From positions 17,233-22,317 of the forward strand of contig DMKW01000165.1 of the NCBI GenBank assembly GCA_003454135.1: a DNA stretch of 5,085 nt. Direction: 5' to 3'. This document shows, piece by piece, positions 1 to 5,085 of this stretch; position 1 is the stretch's first letter, and every line of letters begins with the position of its first letter. The notes beneath the pieces are model-generated. The model had not been told where the DNA came from and did no database searches. It worked only from the letters and a program-made list of their open reading frames with translations. The DNA is from Microbacteriaceae bacterium. GTDB taxonomy: Bacteria > Actinomycetota > Actinomycetes > Actinomycetales > Microbacteriaceae. The position numbers and the translations under genes are program-made.

Positions 1-950
1 ATCGCCCGTCCCGGCTCGACCGCCACGACGGGAACCGGGATGCCGAGCCTCGCGCACTCACTCGCCACGATGTCCGCGAAGGTCGCCGCGATGCTATCGA
101 GGGGCAGCGCGGTCTCCGTGCTCGTGTAGGCGATGCCGAATCCGCCGCCGAGGTTGAGCTCGGGCACCGGTCCGCCCGCGAGCAGCTCGGCCTGAAGCAG
201 CAGAAGCCGCCTGGCAGCCTCGGCGAAGCCGTCGGACTCGAAGATCTGCGAACCGATGTGCGAGTGCAGCCCGAGAAAGTCGAGGGTCGGCCGGGCCCGG
301 ATCGCGGCGACGGCTGCCGGCGCGTCGACGAGCGCGATGCCGAACTTCTGGTCTTCGCGGGCCGTCGCCAGGTATTCGTGCGTGTGGGCGTGCACGCCGC
401 TGTTGAGCCGCAGTCGCACCGGTTGGGTGCGCGAGTGGCGAGCCGCGGCATCCGCGACCCGATCGATCTCGATCTCGCTGTCGATCACGATCACGCCGAC
501 GCCCGTGGCGACGGCCCGGTCGATTTCGGCCACGGACTTGTTGTTGCCGTGAAAGCCGAGCCTCGCCGGGTCGACTCCGGCAGCGAGGGCGACGGCGAGT
601 TCTCCGCCGCTGCACACGTCGATGTAGAGGCCGGCCTCGGTGACCCAGCGTGCGACCTCGGTCGAGAGGAACGCCTTGCCCGCGTAATACACCTTGGAGG
701 CCGAACCGATTCGGGCGAATTCGCGGTCGAAGGCCTCGCGCACGAGAGCCGCGCGCGAGCGCACGTCCGCCTCGTCGACCACGAAGAGCGGGGTGCCGAA
801 GCGGGCAGCGAGGCTTGAGACGCCCACGCCGGCGACCTCGAGTTCGCCGGAGGCCGCGCGCACGGTGCCGTGCGACCAGAGCCCGGGCGCGAGCGCGTTC
901 GCATCGGCCGGGTAGGCGAGCCACGACGGGGCAAGCGGGTTGACAGTCAC
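1..950 (-). CDS. lysA: Diaminopimelate decarboxylase LysA (3' part outside window)
   Basis: LysA is the PLP-dependent cytoplasmic enzyme that decarboxylates meso-diaminopimelate to L-lysine, the last step of lysine synthesis. The visible part is about 316 residues; the family is usually 420 to 480, so roughly the last third is cut off by the left edge. Seen in the translation: YYAGKAF at 88-94, with K92 as the expected Schiff-base lysine; HGNNKS at 134-139; AHTHEYLATAREDQKFG near 188-204; HSHIGSQI at 229-236; the phosphate-binding stretch NLGGGFGIAY at 266-275; and EPGR at 312-315. These are in family order on a fold-type III alanine-racemase-like barrel. The C-terminal beta domain, with the CESG-type motif that completes the active site, is not visible. 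The start is GTG (protein begins VTVNPLAPSW), with GAGG seven bases upstream. It lies downstream of argS and a DUF2993 gene on the same strand. No frameshift is seen. Confidence 0.95.
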   Translation of the reverse strand, partial: MTVNPLAPSWLAYPADANALAPGLWSHGTVRAASGELEVAGVGVSSLAARFGTPLFVVDEADVRSRAALVREAFDREFARIGSASKVYYAGKAFLSTEVARWVTEAGLYIDVCSGGELAVALAAGVDPARLGFHGNNKSVAEIDRAVATGVGVIVIDSEIEIDRVADAAARHSRTQPVRLRLNSGVHAHTHEYLATAREDQKFGIALVDAPAAVAAIRARPTLDFLGLHSHIGSQIFESDGFAEAARRLLLLQAELLAGGPVPELNLGGGFGIAYTSTETALPLDSIAATFADIVASECARLGIPVPVVAVEPGRA

Positions 951-957
951 AGGGATA

Positions 958-961
958 CCTC
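958..961 (-). promoter_or_regulatory. Ribosome binding site of lysA
   Basis: On the minus strand GAGG lies seven bases before the GTG at 950. It supports this non-ATG start, which has no nearby ATG competitor giving the conserved N-terminus. Confidence 0.6.
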
Positions 962-1028
962 GGGGCGGGCCGGCGGGAAATCGAGGCGAGCGCACCGGAA
1001 CGGATGAGCGCAAGCCTTCTGAATCCTA

Positions 1029-1844
1029 TTACTTAGCGGCACACACGCCCTTTGTCGCGAAGAGTTCGCTGCCCAGCGTGACGTTGTCCGCGGTCACGGC
1101 GAGTTCCACGCTCGTGCCATTGACGGCGACCGAGTCGAGGGTGAGGGCCTTGGGCAGATACTTTGCGACGCACAGCTTCCGGGTGGTGAGAATGGCGTCG
1201 GCGAGCGACCCGAACGTCGTGCGGAGGCCGGCGGGGCTGAGCGTCTGCCCGTTGAATTGCACCGACTTCGGTGTGAGGGCGAGTTGCCCGTCCACTGCCG
1301 ACGGGGTGACGGCCACTGTCACCGGGATGCCGATTCCGAGCACCGTGATCGTCGTTCCGATGGCGATCGCCCCCGATTCGACCGTCACCGAGTTCACGGG
1401 CAGACCGGACACTTCGCCGACGAGCGTGCGCAGTTGAGCCCCGTCCACCGAGAACTTCAGTCGGGCCCGGTCGATCGGTTTGCTCTGGTCGATGGGGATG
1501 CCCGTGGCCGTGAGCAGCGCGTCGCCCGTGAGCGCGCCAATTGTGAGCCCCTTCGACGTGACGTCGACCCGCTCGAGCTTTCCCGCGAGCAGCTGCAGCA
1601 GCACGGATGCCCCACCGACCTTCGCGTCGACGGGCGTGCTCGCCGGGATGGAGAGCGACGACCGCACCTTCTTCTCGATGAGAGCGCCGGCGTAAGCTCG
1701 CGCCACGCCGTCGAGCGCGATCGCTCCGACGACGAGCGCCACGAGAATCACGGCGAGCGTGCTCCAAAGCGCAACGCGGCGTTTGCGCCTGCGCGGGGGC
1801 ATGACGACCCCGGGCGGGGGCCCCACGGTGGTTGGGTCGCTCAC
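1029..1844 (-). CDS. LmeA-like (DUF2993) membrane-anchored putative phospholipid-binding protein
   Basis: The 271-residue product has a short Pro/Gly-rich N-terminus, a basic patch RRRKRR at 18-23, one hydrophobic segment at about 24-44 (an uncleaved anchor or signal), and an outer domain of about 225 residues. The domain has the alternating beta pattern of DUF2993/LmeA proteins: DVTSKGLTIGALTGDALLTA in the first half and an LTLDSVAVNGTSVELAVT-type strand pair near the end. Two cysteines, C225 and C268, could form a disulfide outside the membrane. Mycobacterial LmeA is a phospholipid-binding protein affecting lipomannan elongation; whether this one acts similarly is inference. The GTG start at 1844 lies one base after the argS stop, with GGAG at 1858-1855, so translation is probably coupled. 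A later ATG at 1802 begins just before the basic patch and is an alternative. The gene ends in tandem stops TAA TAG. Confidence 0.8.
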   Translation of the reverse strand: MSDPTTVGPPPGVVMPPRRRKRRVALWSTLAVILVALVVGAIALDGVARAYAGALIEKKVRSSLSIPASTPVDAKVGGASVLLQLLAGKLERVDVTSKGLTIGALTGDALLTATGIPIDQSKPIDRARLKFSVDGAQLRTLVGEVSGLPVNSVTVESGAIAIGTTITVLGIGIPVTVAVTPSAVDGQLALTPKSVQFNGQTLSPAGLRTTFGSLADAILTTRKLCVAKYLPKALTLDSVAVNGTSVELAVTADNVTLGSELFATKGVCAAK

Positions 1845-1845
1845 A

Positions 1846-3516
1846 CTACATCCGCTCCGGAGCGCCGACGCCGAGCAGGCCGAGGGCGTTGCGCAGCACC
1901 GTGCCCGTCGCGTCGTTGAGCCACAGGCGAGTGCGGTGCAGATCGGTGACCGGCTCGTCGCCGAGCGGGGTGACGCGGCAGTTGTCGTACCAGCGGTGGT
2001 ACGCGCCGGCGAGTTCTTCCGCGTACCGGGCCACCCGGTGCGGCTCCCGCAGTTCGGCGGCCTGGCGCACCACGCGGGGAAACTCGGCGAGCGCGCCGAG
2101 CAACGAACTCTCGGTCTCGTGCTCGAGCAGGGAGGCGTCGAAGGCCGTGCGCTCGACCCCGCTCGCGGCGGCGTTCCTCGCGACCGAGCGCGTGCGTGCG
2201 TGGGCGTACTGCACATAGAAGACGGGGTTGTCGTTGGTGCGCCGGGTGAGCACGTCGAGGTCGATGTCGAGTTGCGAGTCGCTCGACGAGCGCACGAGCG
2301 CGTAGCGCGCGGCATCCACTCCCACGGCGTCCACGAGGTCTTCGAGCACGACGATAGTGCCGGCGCGCTTGCTCATGCGCTGGGGCGTGCCGTCCTTCAG
2401 CAGGTTCACCATCTGGCCGATGAGCACCTCGAGGTTCTCGTACGGCACGTCGCCGAACGCGGCTGTCATGGCCATGAGCCGCCGCACATACCCGTGGTGG
2501 TCGGCGCCGAGCATGATGAAGTTGCGTTCAAAGCCGCGCTCGCGCTTGTTGAGGTAGTAGGCGAGGTCGCCGGAGATGTAGGCGGCGTCCCCGTCGCTCT
2601 TGATCACCACGCGGTCTTTGTCGTCGCCGAACTCGGTCGTGCGCAGCCAGGTCGCGCCGTCAGACTCGAAGATGTGCCCGAGCTCCCGAAGCCGGGCTAT
2701 CGCACGCTCGACATCGCCGCCCTCGTGCAGCAGGTTCTCGTGAAAGTACACGTCGAAGTCGACGCCGAAGTCGTGCAGGCTCTTCTTGATGTCGCCGAAC
2801 ATGAGGTCGACGCCGATCGAGCGGAATGCTTCCTGCTGCTCGTCGCGCGGGAGGTCGGCGAGGTCATCCTTGTCGTACGCGGCGACGACGCGGTCGGCGA
2901 TGTCGGAGATGTATTGCCCGCCGTAGCCGTCTTCCGGCGTCGACTCACCGAGGTAGCTCGCGAGAAGGCTGCGGGCGAACCGGTCGATCTGGCTGCCGTG
3001 GTCGTTGAAGTAGTACTCGCGGGTGACGATCCCGCCCTCCGCGCTGAAGATGCGCGCGAGGCTGTCCCCCACGGCCGCCCAGCGAACCCCACCGAGGTGG
3101 ATGGGGCCGGTGGGGTTGGCCGAGACGAACTCGAGGTTGATCGTGACGCCCTTGTAGAGGTCGCCGTGGCCGTAGTTCTCCCCCTGCTCGACGATCGTCT
3201 TGGCGAGCGCGCCGGCCGCCGCGGCGTCCAGGCTGATGTTGATGAAGCCGGGACCGGCGACGTCGACGGAGGCGACGCCGTCGACCTCGCGGATGCCGTC
3301 GGCGATCTCGGTGGCGAGCGCGCGCGGATTGGTGCCGAGCGGTTTCGCGAGCTTCATGGCGATGTTCGAGGCCCAGTCGCCGTGCTCGCGGTTCTTCGGG
3401 CGCTCGAGCAGCACGTCATCGATCGTCACGGCTGTGGTGTCGTCGCCGCGTCGGTCGAGCGCGCCCTGGACGATGGCGAGCAGGCTGGCGGAGAGTTCGG
3501 CGGGAGTCACGAGCAT
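1846..3516 (-). CDS. argS: Arginyl-tRNA synthetase ArgS
   Basis: ArgS is the cytoplasmic class I synthetase that charges tRNA-Arg with arginine using ATP. The 556-residue product is of normal family length. Domains in order: an N-terminal tRNA-recognition domain at about 1-100, with NREHGDWASNIAMKLAK at 42-58; the catalytic Rossmann domain with SANPTGPIHLGG at 132-143 (HLGG as the HIGH motif), EYYFNDHGSQ at 167-176, SDGDAAYISGDLAYYLNKR at 307-325 and LGADHHGYVRR at 336-346; MSKR at 381-384 (the KMSKS-type loop); and a C-terminal DALR anticodon-binding domain at about 430-556, beginning near NPVFYVQYAHAR. The frame stays open upstream into the antisense of the lipoprotein gene, but homology starts only near this ATG. 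An in-frame GTG at 3510 (protein VTPAELSASL) is an equally good start and may be the real one. It is the probable first gene of a unit with the DUF2993 gene and lysA. Confidence 0.97.
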   Translation of the reverse strand: MLVTPAELSASLLAIVQGALDRRGDDTTAVTIDDVLLERPKNREHGDWASNIAMKLAKPLGTNPRALATEIADGIREVDGVASVDVAGPGFINISLDAAAAGALAKTIVEQGENYGHGDLYKGVTINLEFVSANPTGPIHLGGVRWAAVGDSLARIFSAEGGIVTREYYFNDHGSQIDRFARSLLASYLGESTPEDGYGGQYISDIADRVVAAYDKDDLADLPRDEQQEAFRSIGVDLMFGDIKKSLHDFGVDFDVYFHENLLHEGGDVERAIARLRELGHIFESDGATWLRTTEFGDDKDRVVIKSDGDAAYISGDLAYYLNKRERGFERNFIMLGADHHGYVRRLMAMTAAFGDVPYENLEVLIGQMVNLLKDGTPQRMSKRAGTIVVLEDLVDAVGVDAARYALVRSSSDSQLDIDLDVLTRRTNDNPVFYVQYAHARTRSVARNAAASGVERTAFDASLLEHETESSLLGALAEFPRVVRQAAELREPHRVARYAEELAGAYHRWYDNCRVTPLGDEPVTDLHRTRLWLNDATGTVLRNALGLLGVGAPERM

Positions 3517-3518
3517 CG

Positions 3519-3524
3519 ATTCTA
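3519..3524 (-). promoter_or_regulatory. Candidate -10 box for the argS transcription unit
   Basis: The minus strand reads TAGAAT, five of six matches to TATAAT, in an otherwise GC-rich 85-base divergent spacer. It ends eight bases before the in-frame GTG at 3510. No convincing -35 hexamer is seen 16-18 bases upstream, and no Shine-Dalgarno precedes either start. A leaderless argS transcript beginning at or near the GTG is therefore possible. This is inference from spacing alone. Confidence 0.35.
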
Positions 3525-3592
3525 TCCGGGCTTGCTGGCGCGCCCCGCTGGTGCTGCCTCCGCCGTCGGCGAAGATGGAGGCACTGACTTTC

Positions 3593-3598
3593 AGGGGG
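3593..3598 (+). promoter_or_regulatory. Ribosome binding site of the lipoprotein gene
   Basis: AGGGGG lies three bases before the ATG at 3602 and six bases before the next in-frame ATG at 3605. The spacing favours 3605 slightly. An in-frame ATG at 3575 has only a GAAG directly against it, so it is less likely. Confidence 0.5.
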
Positions 3599-3601
3599 CC
3601 C

Positions 3602-4243
3602 ATGATGTTTTCGATACCTGCCGCGCGCTGGCGCAGGTTCACCGTGCTCGCGAGCATTGCCGCCATCACGGCTGTCGGGCTCACCGCGTGCGGCGGCACG
3701 CCGAAGCCCGCCCGATCGAGCTCCTCCCCGAGCGCGAGCGCCTCGGCCTCGCCGAGCGCCGCACCGCCGACCGCGGCGGCGAGCCCCACTCCCACCGCCG
3801 GCACACCGGCGCAGGCCGTGACGATCGGTTGCGACACGCTCGTGTCCGCCCAGACGATGTACGACTTCAACCCCAACTTCGGGCTCGACGCGAGCTTCCG
3901 CCCCGCCGCAGGCACCCCGGCGGCGACCGCCGTGGCGGCCAAGGGAGTCGCCTGCAGTTGGACCAACCAGACGAGCGGCGACAAGGTGACGATCGCCGTC
4001 GCCCGCCCCGGATCTGACGCCCTCGCGAAGCTCAAGGCTGCCGCCGCCGGCGGCGGCAGCGCGGTCTCCGGGATCGGCGAGTCCGCCTACTTCGCGCCGA
4101 ACGGCGGCACCGGCCGACTCGACGTGTTCACCGGCACCTATTGGCTCGTGGCGACATCCGTCTTCTTCGCCAGCGCTGCGGACTTCTCCAACGGAGCGGA
4201 TGCGAAGAATCTCGTGGGCGCCGCGGTCTCGCAGCTCCGTTAG
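3602..4243 (+). CDS. Secreted lipoprotein, DUF3558-like two-cysteine domain
   Basis: The predicted product is 213 residues. The N-terminus is a lipoprotein signal peptide: basic region ending RWRR at 9-12, hydrophobic core to about 27, and lipobox LTAC with the lipidated cysteine at C30, so the mature protein should be anchored on the outer face of the membrane. A Ser/Ala/Pro/Thr-rich, probably disordered linker follows at about 34-72. The folded part at 73-213 has C77 (IGCDTLVS) and C118 (VACSWTNQ), a likely disulfide pair, then GIGESAYFAPNGG and a final strand-rich stretch. The C...CxW arrangement followed by a GxGxxAY motif resembles the actinobacterial DUF3558 lipoproteins, whose role is unknown; this assignment is tentative. 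The gene is divergent from argS and converges on the transglutaminase gene. The ATG at 3605 would remove one residue; the ATG at 3575 would add nine (MEALTFRGP). Confidence 0.85.
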   Translation: MMFSIPAARWRRFTVLASIAAITAVGLTACGGTPKPARSSSSPSASASASPSAAPPTAAASPTPTAGTPAQAVTIGCDTLVSAQTMYDFNPNFGLDASFRPAAGTPAATAVAAKGVACSWTNQTSGDKVTIAVARPGSDALAKLKAAAAGGGSAVSGIGESAYFAPNGGTGRLDVFTGTYWLVATSVFFASAADFSNGADAKNLVGAAVSQLR

Positions 4244-4278
4244 CCCGCGGTCAGCGGATCTCGGCGAGCTGGCGCGGG
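4244..4278. terminator. Possible bidirectional terminator hairpin between convergent genes
   Basis: CCCGCG at 4244-4249 pairs with CGCGGG at 4273-4278, and inside it CAGC at 4252-4255 pairs with GCTG at 4268-4271. This leaves a small 2x1 internal loop and a 12-base apical loop. It begins directly after the lipoprotein stop and covers the last codons of the convergent transglutaminase gene. Neither side has a T-run, so it would be an atypical terminator. GC-rich DNA forms such stems by chance, so confidence is low. Confidence 0.3.
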
Positions 4279-5045
4279 TCGTCAATCGGCAGCACGTCGG
4301 CGATCGCGAGCACCTGGAGGTCGCGCAGCGTGAGGTTGGACCAGTGGTTGGTGAGAAAGGCGATGTCGGCGGCGTCGCGGCCGGTGGAGATGCGCACGAG
4401 GCTCTGCCTTGGGGCGAGTCCCGTCGCATCCACGGCGTGCCACTGGCCGTCGATGAACGCCTCGGCCACGGCGTGGAAGTCCATCGGGCTGAGCCCCGGC
4501 GCGTACACCGCGACCATGCGGGCCGGCACGTCGAGGGCGCGCAGCAGCGCGATCACGAGGTGCGCATAGTCGCGGCAGACGCCCTGGCGGGCCAGGAGAG
4601 TGCCGACCGCGCCATCCGTCACCCGGCTCGAACCGGGCACGTAATAGAGCCTCTCCTGCACCCACGTGCCGACGGCGGCGAGCAGGTCGAGGCCCTGGAT
4701 GCCGGAGAACTCCGAGTGCGCCGTGGGCAGCAGGGTGTCGGATTCGCAATACCGGCTCGGGCGCAGGTAGATGATCCGGTCGAGTTCATCGATCGCCGCC
4801 GGCTCGCACTGGCCGGTGATCTCGGCCGAATAGTCGATTGTCATGCGGCCGGCCTCGCTCACCATGGTGTGCAGCCGCGAACCGTGCCGGTCCACGATTT
4901 CGCGCGGCTCGATCGGCGCGCCATTGAGCACGATGGAGAGGCTCTCGGAGTTGAGTCGCGCGCCGTGCGCGACCGCGAGACTCAGCACCATGTCGGTGCG
5001 CCCGGAAATGTCGAGTTCGAGTCGGGCGGAGACGTTTCGCAGCAT
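4251..5045 (-). CDS. Transglutaminase-like cysteine protease superfamily protein
   Basis: The 264-residue protein belongs to the bacterial transglutaminase-like family with a papain-like fold. The N-terminal half (about 1-95) is a beta-rich domain of the kind found before the catalytic core in these proteins. The core carries the triad: C157 in RQGVCRDYAHL, H191 in MDFHAVAEAF and D206 in WHAVDATG, followed by APRQSLVRISTGRDAADIAF at 211-230. All three residues are intact, so an active enzyme is expected. Substrate and reaction (peptidase, amidase or cross-linking) cannot be read from the sequence. No signal peptide or membrane segment is seen, so it is probably cytoplasmic. The ATG at 5045 has a strong Shine-Dalgarno GGGAGGA at 5059-5053, seven bases upstream. 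It is transcribed separately from the argS unit, with the lipoprotein gene in the opposite direction between them. Confidence 0.9.
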   Translation of the reverse strand: MLRNVSARLELDISGRTDMVLSLAVAHGARLNSESLSIVLNGAPIEPREIVDRHGSRLHTMVSEAGRMTIDYSAEITGQCEPAAIDELDRIIYLRPSRYCESDTLLPTAHSEFSGIQGLDLLAAVGTWVQERLYYVPGSSRVTDGAVGTLLARQGVCRDYAHLVIALLRALDVPARMVAVYAPGLSPMDFHAVAEAFIDGQWHAVDATGLAPRQSLVRISTGRDAADIAFLTNHWSNLTLRDLQVLAIADVLPIDDPRQLAEIR

Positions 5046-5052
5046 CCGTCGA

Positions 5053-5059
5053 TCCTCCC
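5053..5059 (-). promoter_or_regulatory. Strong Shine-Dalgarno of the transglutaminase-like gene
   Basis: The minus strand reads GGGAGGA, seven bases before the ATG at 5045. It is the best ribosome binding site in the window and fixes that start. The remaining bases to the right edge show no clear promoter. Confidence 0.75.
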
Positions 5060-5085
5060 ACGCCCGTGTTTCGACCCGGTGACGC

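Noticed and set aside
94..934. Several Arg/Pro/Ala-rich open frames on both strands over the lysA region.
   Set aside because: All are shadows. The lysA frame, starting at GTG 950, contains every expected motif of the family in order.
1023..1028. TAGGAT hexamer on the minus strand before lysA, as a possible internal -10 box.
   Set aside because: It overlaps the tandem stop of the upstream gene, no matching -35 is present, and short hexamers of this kind arise by chance.
1845..2315. Open upstream extension of the DUF2993 frame into argS.
   Set aside because: It overlaps argS in another frame and has shadow composition. The GTG at 1844 just after the argS stop gives a normal protein with an N-terminal membrane segment.
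3532..3555. GGCGCGCC palindrome and repeated GCTGG in the argS-lipoprotein spacer as a possible operator.
   Set aside because: The repeats are short, direct and unevenly spaced, and an 8-base GC palindrome is expected by chance in such GC-rich DNA.
1759..4017. Very long plus-strand open frame (about 750 codons) opposite argS.
   Set aside because: It is antisense to the well-supported argS frame, its translation is a repetitive V/A/E/D/R-rich composition typical of a GC-rich reverse-strand shadow, and it runs across the intergenic region and into the lipoprotein gene in the wrong frame.
3517..4035. In-frame N-terminal extension of argS of about 170 residues.
   Set aside because: It is antisense to the lipoprotein, which has a clear signal peptide and lipobox. 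ArgS homology and normal length begin at about 3516.

Overview
The window is high-GC DNA with GTG starts, dense coding and short intergenic gaps. It looks like an actinobacterium, most likely of the Microbacteriaceae or a close relative. The lineage call is an inference from the argS-lysA linkage, a LmeA-like (DUF2993) protein and the style of the LysA and ArgS proteins.

The layout has two parts. On the minus strand, read from right to left, there is a likely three-gene transcription unit. It runs from argS (arginyl-tRNA synthetase, 3516 to 1846), through a membrane-anchored LmeA/DUF2993-like protein starting one base after the argS stop (1844 to 1029), to lysA (diaminopimelate decarboxylase) after a 78-base gap. 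lysA starts with GTG at 950 and runs off the left edge, so only about its first 316 codons are present. The argS-lysA pairing joins lysine biosynthesis to arginine-tRNA charging, as known in corynebacteria; here an envelope protein gene lies between them.

Divergent from argS, across an 85-base intergenic region, a plus-strand gene (3602 to 4243) encodes a small secreted lipoprotein with a Ser/Ala/Pro-rich linker and a two-cysteine domain that resembles DUF3558. It converges, with a seven-base gap, on a minus-strand transglutaminase-like cysteine protease family protein (5045 to 4251) with an intact Cys-His-Asp triad and a strong Shine-Dalgarno site. A two-part stem at the convergence point may act as a bidirectional terminator.

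I found no tRNA or rRNA genes, CRISPR array, insertion sequence, phage gene or toxin-antitoxin pair, and no gene-free stretch above 300 bases. The region reads as ordinary chromosomal core with two less characterised envelope or secreted proteins. I see no evidence of a new multi-gene system.
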